From positions 744,001 through 808,000 of the forward strand of contig NZ_CP071448.1 of assembly GCF_017352115.1 (NCBI RefSeq): 64,000 bases of DNA. Direction: 5' to 3'. Positions 32,105-42,273 of the stretch are shown here, piece by piece. The position numbers and the translations under genes are program-made. The stretch comes from Flavobacterium endoglycinae (GTDB taxonomy: Bacteria > Bacteroidota > Bacteroidia > Flavobacteriales > Flavobacteriaceae). Each line of letters begins with the position of its first letter. Within the stretch, counting starts at the first letter, position 1. The notes beneath the pieces were generated by a model. That model was not told the origin of the DNA and did not search any database. It saw only the letters and a list, made by a program, of their open reading frames with translations.

Positions 32105-32821
32105 CTATTTATTTTTAGGTTTTGAATCGGCTTGGTAACTGCTTTTCGGATCGCTCATATTAACTTCTTTGGTTAATTTGCCTTTAGTATAAAACTGCCA
32201 CATTCCGGCTTTTTTTCCGTTTACAAACTTTCCTTTCGAAGCTACAGCACCATCGGCATCATAAAAAACAGCATCGCCGTTAAATTCGTTGTTTTTATAA
32301 GTGGTTAATTCTAAAGGCGTACCATTCTGACCCATTTTTTTATAGGTTCCCTCTCTTGAGCCATTAACATAAGTCATTTCTTCAGCAACTTTAGCATTTG
32401 GATAATAAACTGTTCTCGGGCCGTCAAGTTTTCCTTTTTTATAATTTTCAGAAATCATTAGAACTTTAGAAGCCTTATGATAATATTTCCATTCCCCTTC
32501 TCTGTCTTTTCCAATTTCTTTTCCTTCACTTACTTTATTTTTACTCTGATCGTAAAAAATTGTGTACGAACTACCATCATTTGCTGTAAAATCACGTGTT
32601 GCAATCACATCACCTTTTTTAGTATCATCAAAAAACTTGAATATTCCAGTCTCTTTTCCATGACTAAAAGTTCCTTCATATCTTGGACGTTTTGATTCGT
32701 AAAATCCTTTCCAGACACCATCCTTTTTACCATCAGCATCTACTTTATTAAACTCTGTCTGAGCATTTACTAAAAAGACATTTATGAATGCCAATACTAT
32801 TAAAATTCTTTTAGAAGTCAT
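32105..32821 (-). CDS. Exported YwqK-like protein with MORN-type repeats
   Basis: A 238-aa protein with signal peptide (to ~VNAQ, 21) and a chain of MORN_2-like repeats of ~22 residues: KKDGVWKGFY, RYEGTFSHGKETGIFKFF, REGEWKYYH, KKGKLDGPRTVYY, VNGSREGTYKKM, NNEFNGDAVFYD and VNGKKAGMWQFY. Such proteins are often auto-named 'toxin-antitoxin YwqK family antitoxin', but nothing here suggests a toxin partner. It is more likely an envelope scaffold. Monocistronic. Confidence 0.8.
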   Translation of the reverse strand: MTSKRILIVLAFINVFLVNAQTEFNKVDADGKKDGVWKGFYESKRPRYEGTFSHGKETGIFKFFDDTKKGDVIATRDFTANDGSSYTIFYDQSKNKVSEGKEIGKDREGEWKYYHKASKVLMISENYKKGKLDGPRTVYYPNAKVAEEMTYVNGSREGTYKKMGQNGTPLELTTYKNNEFNGDAVFYDADGAVASKGKFVNGKKAGMWQFYTKGKLTKEVNMSDPKSSYQADSKPKNK

Positions 32822-32930
32822 GTTTTAATCAATTTTAAACTTTAACGAAATTTAGCTTCAGAAAGTATACAATACTATCACGAAAGTTAAAATTTTGATT
32901 TTACTTTTATATCACAAAAGTTTCTTCAAA

Positions 32931-32958
32931 AAAAAATCCCGATAAAACGGGATTTTTT
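32931..32958 (-). terminator. Hairpin terminator of the pyrG-yidC unit
   Basis: AAAAAATCCCG (32931-32941) pairs with 32948-32958, followed by T run on the minus strand. Confidence 0.88.
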
Positions 32959-32964
32959 AAGTTT

Positions 32965-34878
32965 TTATTTCTTTTTATTTTGAGCTTTTTTAGCCGCTTC
33001 CTGCTGTTCCATCACTTCTTGAAGACGTTGTTGGAATTTGCTTGGTTTTTTAGGCTCTCTCTGTTTGTTTTCTTGAATTTGAGCGTGAATTTTTTCACTG
33101 TCTACAATATAATTTTTAATTACAAACATAATTCCGATTGTAATTAAATTTGAAATAAAGTTGTACAAACTCAATCCTGCTCCGTAGCTGTTGAAGAAAA
33201 TTAACATCATCAACGGTGATACGTAGATCATGATTTTCATCATTTTCGCCATATCCGGCATACCTTCCTGCTGTGGAGCTGCCATTTGCTGATCTCCTGA
33301 AGTCATTTTCATGTAGAAGAAAATCGCAATTGCTGCCAAAATTGGGAACAAACTAATGTGATCTCCATACAATGGAATATGGAAAGGTAATTTTACAACT
33401 GAGTCAAAAGAAGATAAATCATCTGCCCAAAGGAAGCCTTTTTGTCTTAGTTCAAATGCAGCAGGGAAAAACTGAAACGAAGCGTACATAAAAGGAAGCT
33501 GGATCAATGCCGGAATACATCCTGCCATTGGGTTTACTCCTGCTTTGTTGTACAGTTTCATAGTTTCCTGTTGTTTTTTCATTGGGTCTTTTTTGTATTT
33601 TTCGCCCAACTCATTAATATCAGGTCTTAAAACTTTCATTTTAGCCTGAGACAGGAATGATTTATAGGTAATTGGCGACATAGCCAATTTGATTATAATG
33701 GTAAAAATAATAATCGCAATTCCTAAAGACAATCCAATTGTTGAACTTAAGAATCCAAATAACGGAACGAAAATTAATTTGTTGATCCAACCAAAGATTC
33801 CCCATCCTAGTGGGATAATTTTTTGGAAATCTTTATCGTAAGATTTTAATACTTTGTAATCTGCTGGTCCAAAATACCAGTTCATTTTATAATCGATCTC
33901 ACCATTTGTAAAAGCTAAAGGAACTGTAGCATTAAATTGTTTGGTGAAAACAGTATCAATTTTCTCGTCTTTTACTAAATTCTGAGATACTAAATCAGCT
34001 TTTGCAAAAGCAGTATTCGTTTGAAGGATGGTAGCAAAGAAATGCTGTTTGAAAGCGATATAATCTACTTTTTCAGGATTTTCTTCTTTGTGGTCTCCTT
34101 GACCTACATAACTTTCTTTTCCATCTTCATAATTATAATAAATTTCAGCATAACGGTTTTCATACGAAACACTTTTTTCGTTTCTGTACGTTTTTAAATC
34201 CCACTGTAAATTTACTGGTTTAGAAGAATTTAGAACTCGGTTTAATCCTTGAGAACGAATATCAAAACCAACTAAGTAATCATTTGGTTTTAAGATGTAT
34301 TTGTATTCTAAAAATTCGTTAGCACCTGCTTTTAAACGCATAGATAAAACTTGATCTGCTCCTACTTTTTCTAATGTAGGTTCAAAAAACAAATCTTTCG
34401 AATTTAAAGTTCTATTATCAGTAGTTTGTAACTGAAGGTTTAAATTAGAATTGTTGTCTTTAATCAACTCTACTAATTGTTTTGATTCTTTTCTAAATTT
34501 CTCAAATTCTTTTAAAGTTGCTTCAACAATGTACCCACCTTTATTAGCAATTTTAAGTTTGATCTTTTCGTTTTCAATAGTCGTAAAAGATTCTTTTGCA
34601 GAAGGAAGTGTCGCAGAATAAGCGAAACCACCTAATGTTTTTTGCAATTGCGCCAATTGCATTGTATCTCCAGGAGTTACAGCAGCAGCTGGTAATGATG
34701 TAGTTTTTGCCTTATCAGCTTTCGCTTGAGCTTCTTGTTTAGCTACTAATTCTTTCTTGGCTTTTTCAGCAGCGATTTCTTTTTCAGACGGTTGATTTTG
34801 GTACATAATCCAAATCAAAAGTCCAAATATCAATACAAAACCAATGATCGAATTGAGATCTAATTTTTTTTCTTCCAT
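32965..34878 (-). CDS. yidC: Membrane protein insertase YidC
   Basis: A 637-aa insertase for inner-membrane proteins. An N-terminal transmembrane helix (~11-22, IIGFVLIFGLLIWIMY) is followed by the large periplasmic P1 domain (~50-355) of Gram-negative YidC, then the five-helix core (~365-600) with the conserved KMK/LRPDINEL cytoplasmic hairpin and AGCIPALIQLPFMYASF. The tail is Lys/Gln-rich (QRLQEVMEQQEAAKKAQNKKK), likely ribosome-binding. It follows pyrG by 78 bp on the same strand; this pyrG-yidC order is common in flavobacteria. Confidence 0.96.
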   Translation of the reverse strand: MEEKKLDLNSIIGFVLIFGLLIWIMYQNQPSEKEIAAEKAKKELVAKQEAQAKADKAKTTSLPAAAVTPGDTMQLAQLQKTLGGFAYSATLPSAKESFTTIENEKIKLKIANKGGYIVEATLKEFEKFRKESKQLVELIKDNNSNLNLQLQTTDNRTLNSKDLFFEPTLEKVGADQVLSMRLKAGANEFLEYKYILKPNDYLVGFDIRSQGLNRVLNSSKPVNLQWDLKTYRNEKSVSYENRYAEIYYNYEDGKESYVGQGDHKEENPEKVDYIAFKQHFFATILQTNTAFAKADLVSQNLVKDEKIDTVFTKQFNATVPLAFTNGEIDYKMNWYFGPADYKVLKSYDKDFQKIIPLGWGIFGWINKLIFVPLFGFLSSTIGLSLGIAIIIFTIIIKLAMSPITYKSFLSQAKMKVLRPDINELGEKYKKDPMKKQQETMKLYNKAGVNPMAGCIPALIQLPFMYASFQFFPAAFELRQKGFLWADDLSSFDSVVKLPFHIPLYGDHISLFPILAAIAIFFYMKMTSGDQQMAAPQQEGMPDMAKMMKIMIYVSPLMMLIFFNSYGAGLSLYNFISNLITIGIMFVIKNYIVDSEKIHAQIQENKQREPKKPSKFQQRLQEVMEQQEAAKKAQNKKK

Positions 34879-34956
34879 TATTTTAAAAAAAAGTTATTCG
34901 TTTGAGGTTATTAGTTATTCGTTTAATTTAAATGTTACACCTCTTAGAATGAATTA

Positions 34957-36642
<1,686 letters not shown>

Positions 36643-36718
36643 TTAGAAAATTAGAAAATTTATCAATTAAAAAATTTAAGAAATAGATAAGTTATAATTA
36701 GAAAACAATGAATTAAAT

Positions 36719-36732
36719 TCACTTTAAAGTGA
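36719..36732. repeat. 14-bp perfect palindrome in an AT-rich intergenic
   Basis: TCACTTTAAAGTGA lies between pyrG and the DUF3820 gene, flanked by diverging copies of CTAATTTTCTAAATT-type sequence (~36638-36660 and 36759-36780) in inverted orientation. A role is not known. Confidence 0.4.
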
Positions 36733-36794
36733 CATTTTAATGTTATCTCTCTAAAACATTATCTAATTTTCTAAATTTCCATTATCTAATTATT

Positions 36795-37025
36795 TTAAGG
36801 CTTTGGATACTGCTTCTTTATATTTCTGATCAATTCTTCTAAACCATTTAGTTTCAATTCATAAATAAGCTGCAATTGCTGTCCTAATTCTCCTTTTGGA
36901 AATCCTTTACTATGATACCAAACGACGTAATATTCGGGTAAATCAATTAGATATCGGCCTTCGTATTTCCCGAAAGGCATTTTGGCGTGTGCTAATTTTA
37001 TGAGTTGTTTTTTGTCTGGATCCAT
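36795..37025 (-). CDS. DUF3820 family small protein
   Basis: A 76-aa soluble protein: KKQLIKLAHAKMPFGKYEGRYLIDLPEYYVVWYHSKGFPKGELGQQL. This is the DUF3820 signature (MPFGKYKG...DLPEpYLvWF), complete at family length. Its role is unknown; an older 'quorum-sensing regulated virulence factor' label has no support here. Confidence 0.85.
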   Translation of the reverse strand: MDPDKKQLIKLAHAKMPFGKYEGRYLIDLPEYYVVWYHSKGFPKGELGQQLQLIYELKLNGLEELIRNIKKQYPKP

Positions 37026-37398
37026 AGTTTAGAAGAAAAAAGAAGCAAGAAGAAAGATTTAGCCTTCTTCTTGCTTCAATTATATGCAAAGCTATTATTT
37101 TTTTGCCACAGATTAAAAGGATTAAAATGATTTTCTAATCTGTGTGTTTTTTTGCCGCGAATTTCACAAATTTCCACTAATTATTTTTTTTTATAATTGT
37201 TGCGAATATAAAAAGCTTAGAACCTCAGCATCTCAGCGTCTTAGAACCTTAAAAAAAGAAGCAAGAAAAAAGAACTTATTCAATTCTCTTTTCCTGCTTC
37301 AAATTTTTGCTTAAGATTATAAATTCACATAAAAGCCAAAGATTCACACAAAGATTAGAAACCTTTGCACCTTTGCCCCTCAGCGCCTTAGAACCTTT
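37026..37398. other. Intergenic stretch made of decayed dispersed repeats
   Basis: No gene seen. It holds TTGCCACAGATTAAAAGGATT, GCCGCGAATTTCACAAATT, CTTAGAACCTCAGCATCTC and CCTTTGCACCTTTGCCCCT phrases. All are of types seen in other intergenic regions of this window (22.9, 45.9, 46.6 and 49.4 kb). Confidence 0.5.
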
Positions 37399-39327
37399 TT
37401 AGTAATGCCATCTCACAAATGCTTCCATTGCCGCATAAGTCGCTAAACCTAATTGGTGGTACAATTCAGCAGTTTCGCGGTTTCTGTCTTCGGCTCTCTG
37501 CCAGAACTCTCTTGAATCAGTTCCCTGGAAAACAACGCCGTCTTTCTGCGACTGGTGTTTGAAGATTCCGTGGCGTTTCGCCAGAACCTGGTCGGGACTC
37601 ATCGGAACTGCCATTTCAACTTCGTCAATCCCCCATTCCTGCCATGCGCCTCTGTACAGCCACAGCCAGCAGTCATTCATGAATGCTTTCGGTTTCAGGT
37701 TTTTAACCGACTCAAAAACCGCGTCAAGGCATACCTTATGCGTGCCGTGCGGATCTGCTAAATCGCCTGCCGCATAAATCTGGTGCGGTTTGATTTTTTC
37801 AATCAGATCCATCGTAATCTGGATATCTTCCTGTCCGATTGGTTTCTTCTCAATAGTTCCGGTTTCATAAAAAGGAAGTTCCATAAAATGGATCTGTTCA
37901 TCCGGAAGCCCCACAAAATGGCTCGTTGCCCTTGCCTCTCCTTTTCTGATCAGTCCTTTTATATAGCGGACTTCAGGAATATCAATCTCGCTGTTCTTTT
38001 TGTTTTCTAAAAAAGTCTGTGCTTTTTTGTAGATATTGTCGGCTTCCCCGCTTTTAATCCCGAATTTTTCGTTGTAGTCAATCACGAATCTGGCAAAACG
38101 GAGCGCTTCATCATCGGCAACTGCAATATTTCCAGATGTCTGGTACGCTACATGCACTTCATGCCCCTGCTCCTGCAGACGCATAAAGGTTCCTCCCATG
38201 CTGATAATATCATCATCTGGGTGCGGACTGAAAATCAGAACACGTTTTTTTGCAGGCTCTGCTCTTTCAGGACGGTTGGTATCGTCTGCATTGGGTTTTC
38301 CGCCCGGCCAGCCCGTAATGGTATTCTGCAGTTTATTGAATATTTTGATATTGATATCGTAAGCCGGACCTGAATCTGCCAGCAGGTCACTCATTCCGTT
38401 TTCGATATAATCAGCATCGGTAAGCATTAAAATTGGTTTTTTAAGGTCTAATGCCAGACCTAAAACCGCTTTTCTGGTCAGTTTATCCGTCCAGACAATT
38501 TTCTCCACCAGCCACGGTTTGTTGATTCTGGTAAGTTTTGAAGAAGCTTCTTTATCCAGAATAAAAACAGCATTATCATGTTCCTGTAAAAATGAAGCCG
38601 GAACTCTGTTCGTTACTTCATCTTCAACTGATCTTTTAACAATATTCGCTTTTCCTTCTCCCCAGGCCAGTAAAATCACTCTTTTCGCTTCCATGATTTT
38701 TTTCACGCCGAGTGTGATTGCCGTTCTCGGCGTATTGTTCAATCCGAAGAAATCTTTGCTTGCCGCCACTCTTGTGATATGGTCCAGAGCCACCAGACGT
38801 GTTTTTGAGTTCTGGAGCGATCCCGACTCATTAAAACCAATGTGCCCGTTTCCTCCGATTCCCAGAATCTGCAGATCGATTCCGCCCAGTTCTTCGATTT
38901 TGGCTTCGTACTCATGGCAGTAATCCGCGATCTGTTCTTTGGTTAAAAGTCCGTCCGGGATATGGCAGTTTTCAGGTAAAATATCGACATGGTCAAACAG
39001 AAGCTCTTTCATAAAACGGACGTAGCTGTTGATTGAGTTCGGCTCCATCGGATAGTATTCGTCCAGATTAAAACTGATTACGTTTTTGAAACTAAGGCCT
39101 TCTTCTTTATGAAGACGAACCAGTTCGGCATAGAGTCCTTTTGGGGAAGATCCTGTTGCCAGACCTAAAATACACGGTTTGTTTTCTTTTTGTTTTGACT
39201 GGATTAAAGCGGCAATTTCCTGCGCAACAGCTTTTGAAGCTTCACCCGAATTTTCAAATACAACCGTATTGATGTTTTCGAAGCGTTTTTCAAATCCTGT
39301 CGCTTTGTCTATTTTACTTTTTAACAT
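37399..39327 (-). CDS. nagB: Glucosamine-6-phosphate deaminase fused to a PIG-L (LmbE-like) deacetylase domain
   Basis: A 642-aa two-domain enzyme. Residues ~15-275 are NagB: LATGSSPKGLY, NLDEYY with Asp89, GIGGNGHIGFNES with His162 and Glu167, converting GlcN6P to Fru6P plus ammonia. Residues ~360-640 are a PIG-L/LmbE zinc deacetylase-like domain: SPHPDDDIISMGG (His369, Asp371, Asp372) and the later DPHGTHKVCLDAV. The second domain could remove the acetyl group from GlcNAc or GlcNAc6P before deamination, replacing NagA, which is absent nearby (inference). Nucleotide composition is clearly richer in GC than its neighbours: two sampled 60-bp lines are 50-55% versus ~33-42% in neighbouring genes. 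Monocistronic with a long complex leader. Confidence 0.9.
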   Translation of the reverse strand: MLKSKIDKATGFEKRFENINTVVFENSGEASKAVAQEIAALIQSKQKENKPCILGLATGSSPKGLYAELVRLHKEEGLSFKNVISFNLDEYYPMEPNSINSYVRFMKELLFDHVDILPENCHIPDGLLTKEQIADYCHEYEAKIEELGGIDLQILGIGGNGHIGFNESGSLQNSKTRLVALDHITRVAASKDFFGLNNTPRTAITLGVKKIMEAKRVILLAWGEGKANIVKRSVEDEVTNRVPASFLQEHDNAVFILDKEASSKLTRINKPWLVEKIVWTDKLTRKAVLGLALDLKKPILMLTDADYIENGMSDLLADSGPAYDINIKIFNKLQNTITGWPGGKPNADDTNRPERAEPAKKRVLIFSPHPDDDIISMGGTFMRLQEQGHEVHVAYQTSGNIAVADDEALRFARFVIDYNEKFGIKSGEADNIYKKAQTFLENKKNSEIDIPEVRYIKGLIRKGEARATSHFVGLPDEQIHFMELPFYETGTIEKKPIGQEDIQITMDLIEKIKPHQIYAAGDLADPHGTHKVCLDAVFESVKNLKPKAFMNDCWLWLYRGAWQEWGIDEVEMAVPMSPDQVLAKRHGIFKHQSQKDGVVFQGTDSREFWQRAEDRNRETAELYHQLGLATYAAMEAFVRWHY

Positions 39328-39625
39328 GATATAGTTTTTTTTATTCTATTAGCTGATATGCGTATTTCATCTTATAAAGATAAAACCTTTATATGCGATA
39401 CGAGTATAAATTATTGATTTTAAGCAGAATATTATTTTTTATCTTTCCCATAAAGATAAAATTACCTATCAAAACTGAATCTCATTTCGCCTTGATATAT
39501 TGCATTATTTTTGCATAGAAATGCGTATTTTTTGCAAAGCAAAGATAATTCAATTTATTAGTAATTTCCCAAATTCAATATGAATATTTTGTTAATATTC
39601 GTTTGAATTGTATTTAATGTGTTAT
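39328..39625 (-). promoter_or_regulatory. Long upstream region of nagB with palindrome and repeats
   Basis: The 340-bp gap holds a perfect 10-bp inverted repeat (TTTTATCTTT 39437-39446 with 39452-39461), a second copy of ATAAAGATAAAA at 39374-39385, and ATGCGTATTT twice (39358-39367, 39521-39530). These look like paired binding sites for a regulator. No TAnnTTTG element was found. Confidence 0.4.
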
Positions 39626-39631
39626 AAAAAG

Positions 39632-39657
39632 AAAGCCATACAATCATGTATGGCTTT
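39632..39657 (-). terminator. Hairpin terminator after the osmC-like gene
   Basis: AAAGCCATAC (39632-39641) pairs with 39648-39657, A/T runs outside, 15 bp past the stop. Confidence 0.85.
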
Positions 39658-39671
39658 TCTTTTTGTAAGTA

Positions 39672-40073
39672 TTAATTCCATTTAAAACTAATCTTTTTTT
39701 CAATTTCTGAACTTAAACTCAAAAACACCGGACAGGTCATGGCTACACGTTCTAAGATTGTTCTTGCCTTTTGATCTGCATTGCTTTTCATTTCAAAAAC
39801 AATTTCAATTACGCCAATACGACGAGGTTCTGCATTCATGATTTTGGTTACTTCTGCAGTAGAACCAACAAAGTCTACTTCAATATCTCGAGCTTTAATT
39901 CCCATTACGGTCATCATGCAGCTAGCCAATGCATTAGCAACTGTATCTGTTGGAGAAAAAGCTTCTCCTTTTCCGTTATTATCTAAAGGCGCATCCGAAA
40001 CGATTTCGCTTCCTGACTGCACATGAACTGATTTCGTTCTTAAATCGCCCAAATAGGTTACTTTTGATGTCAT
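39672..40073 (-). CDS. OsmC/Ohr-family protein
   Basis: A 133-aa protein of the OsmC fold with the two redox cysteines in NALASCMMTV and AMTCPVFLS. Family members reduce organic hydroperoxides with thiol partners. PTDTVANALASC and the short length put it in the general OsmC group rather than Ohr. Its ATG overlaps the stop of the upstream LysM gene by one base (TAATG), so the two are translationally coupled, an odd pairing of an envelope protein with a cytoplasmic enzyme. Confidence 0.88.
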   Translation of the reverse strand: MTSKVTYLGDLRTKSVHVQSGSEIVSDAPLDNNGKGEAFSPTDTVANALASCMMTVMGIKARDIEVDFVGSTAEVTKIMNAEPRRIGVIEIVFEMKSNADQKARTILERVAMTCPVFLSLSSEIEKKISFKWN

Positions 40074-42178
40074 TAATTTGCTACTTTTAAAGTTAAGTCT
40101 GAATCGTAATATAAAATGTAGACGCCTTTATTGGCATGCCCTCCATCTTCTTTTTTATAAAACTGAAATTTATTATCTACTTGCTGCGTAGTCATTAAAT
40201 CTGTTGTTTCTTGATATGTTTTTCCTTGAACCAAACGCATCATTGTATCAAAAGTAACATCAAAACCTCTGGTTGCGTAAGTATTTGGATACGTTTTATT
40301 TTTCAGCTTGTATTCTTTCTTAAAGATCGATGCCGATTGTTCATCGCTGTCACGTGTAACTGAAGGATACATCAATTTTAATTTTACCAGATTGTCAAAA
40401 CTAATTTCATCTGTATCTAATGTGCTGTTTTGTTCTAGAATCACCAACTGTACCTGACAGGTTTTCTGAGCATCTATTAAAGCTTTAATCACCGTTTTAA
40501 TCATAGCTGTATTTCCAGTTTCCATTACCACATAATTCATTCTATTAGGCAGCAGCAAACTTTTTAGATTAGCAGCATCTAAAGCACCAGTTTCTGTTAA
40601 AGATGCAAAAACAACTCCTCTTTGGTTTTGCTTGATATAACTGATAACGGATTCTTTTTTCTTATCTACAACAGCTACAATATTTCCGTTTTTAGATCTC
40701 ATGTAATCAAAAATTGCATTTCGAACCACATCATTAGACGGAATCGTTTGATACAAGTTATCAATAGGATTTGCAACATCTTTAGACAATGGAGAAATTA
40801 CGGGAACATTAAACAAACGAAGTGAATTCGCTGTCGTTTCAGCATTGTTTTGATAAAACGGTCCAATAACAGCATCCACATTTTGTAATTTATTCTGAGC
40901 AATTAAACTCGAAACATTAGAAGTTGTTTTCGTTTCCTGAGAATCATAAATCGAAACATCAATTGGCAGTTTCAATGTTTTAGCCGAATCAATCGCCATC
41001 ATTGCTCCAGAATAAAAATCAAGGGTCATATTTAAAAATTTATCTGTTTTTAATCGGGCAGCCATTCCAGTTGTATCGCTTTGTAATTTTGCTAAATTAA
41101 ATGGCAGTAATAAAACAACTTTTTTACGATCAATCTGACCTCTCTTTTTAGTCAGCTCTACAATTTCAGGATCAATAGAAACGGTTTCTGATTTTACTTT
41201 ATCTACAATTTTAATCCCGCCACCAGTATTTTCATATGATTTTTCAGCAGGTTTTTCAACTTCTTTAGTCGCTATCGTTTCAGATGGTTTTTCTTGTGGC
41301 GTTACGATTGGCTGCGGTGCTACATATCCAGCAGGAACTTTCAAAACCATTCCTTCTTTTACTCCTTCAGAAAGTGAAGGATTTAAAGCAATTAGTTCAT
41401 CTTGCGTTAAATGAAAAACGCGCCCTAAACTATAAAATGTTTCTTTGGGCTTAACTTGATATTCCATATAACTAACTGCTTTTTTAGAAGTCTCAGCAGT
41501 TTTTTTAGGTTCTTCGGTTTTCACAGCTGTTGTTGTTTCTGTTTTTGGCGCTTTACCTTTAATAGTCAGTCTATATCCAACAGGCAGACCTGAAACAATA
41601 TCCGGATTACGTTTTTCTAATTCTTCAACAGTCATATTATACTGTTTAGCAATACCGAATTTAGTTTCTTTTGGCTGAACATCATGAAAAACATATTTTT
41701 CAGATCCACTTTCTTTCGGTTTTTTATCAGCTGTTACAGCTGTTTTGGGTGTGCTTCCTTTTGCAGGAATCACTAATTTCTGTCCTGTTTGAATGCCATC
41801 TTTTTCTAAAAACGGATTTGCTGCTTTTAAGGCTTCATCTGAAATACCATATTTATGTTCGATGCTCCAAAATGTTTCTTTTGGCTGTACTTCATGAATT
41901 ATTTCTTTTGAATTACCTGCTGATTTTACCGCAGCTGTTTCTTTTTTATCCACACCTTTATTAGTTGTTGACGGAATCAATAAAACAGTATTAGGTTTTA
42001 TGCCGCTTCTTGCATCAGGATTTAATTCGTAAATATCATAAGGGGTAACTTTAAATTTTTGAGCAATCTGATTGATTGTTTCACCACTCGAAACAGTATA
42101 TTTAACCACTTTTCCCTGTGAAAAAGCAGAGCAGGTTACAAAAAAAACAAAGAATACTAATGTTGAAAAATATTTCAT
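40073..42178 (-). CDS. LysM-repeat protein fused to a periplasmic-binding-protein type 1 domain
   Basis: A 701-aa exported protein: signal peptide (to ~SAFSQ, 21), four LysM domains (~25-69, 93-138, 160-206, 235-281) joined by Thr/Lys/Glu-rich linkers, then a type 1 periplasmic-binding-like domain (~350-690; KVVLLLPFNLAKL, FYSGAMMAIDSA, AVIGPFYQNNAETTA, VPVISPLSKD). LysM binds peptidoglycan; the second half is like amino-acid ABC-transporter binding proteins and LpoA. No transporter is adjacent, so a cell-wall synthesis or sensing role like LpoA is more likely than uptake (inference). It lies 95 bp after a second LysM gene. Confidence 0.85.
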   Translation of the reverse strand: MKYFSTLVFFVFFVTCSAFSQGKVVKYTVSSGETINQIAQKFKVTPYDIYELNPDARSGIKPNTVLLIPSTTNKGVDKKETAAVKSAGNSKEIIHEVQPKETFWSIEHKYGISDEALKAANPFLEKDGIQTGQKLVIPAKGSTPKTAVTADKKPKESGSEKYVFHDVQPKETKFGIAKQYNMTVEELEKRNPDIVSGLPVGYRLTIKGKAPKTETTTAVKTEEPKKTAETSKKAVSYMEYQVKPKETFYSLGRVFHLTQDELIALNPSLSEGVKEGMVLKVPAGYVAPQPIVTPQEKPSETIATKEVEKPAEKSYENTGGGIKIVDKVKSETVSIDPEIVELTKKRGQIDRKKVVLLLPFNLAKLQSDTTGMAARLKTDKFLNMTLDFYSGAMMAIDSAKTLKLPIDVSIYDSQETKTTSNVSSLIAQNKLQNVDAVIGPFYQNNAETTANSLRLFNVPVISPLSKDVANPIDNLYQTIPSNDVVRNAIFDYMRSKNGNIVAVVDKKKESVISYIKQNQRGVVFASLTETGALDAANLKSLLLPNRMNYVVMETGNTAMIKTVIKALIDAQKTCQVQLVILEQNSTLDTDEISFDNLVKLKLMYPSVTRDSDEQSASIFKKEYKLKNKTYPNTYATRGFDVTFDTMMRLVQGKTYQETTDLMTTQQVDNKFQFYKKEDGGHANKGVYILYYDSDLTLKVAN

Positions 42179-42273
42179 AATATGGCTTAAAACAATTTAA
42201 TTTTTAATTCAATTCACAAGCTAATACTTCCTCTTATACAAGATTCACGCCATTTGTTTACTCTTCAAAAATA

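Noticed and set aside
32105..32821. YwqK-like protein as an antitoxin of a toxin-antitoxin system
   Set aside because: It is exported, made of MORN repeats and has no small partner gene.
37555..38923. Several antisense open frames of 68-134 codons within nagB
   Set aside because: The gene's GC-rich codon use keeps the opposite strand open; none has a start, promoter or recognisable product.
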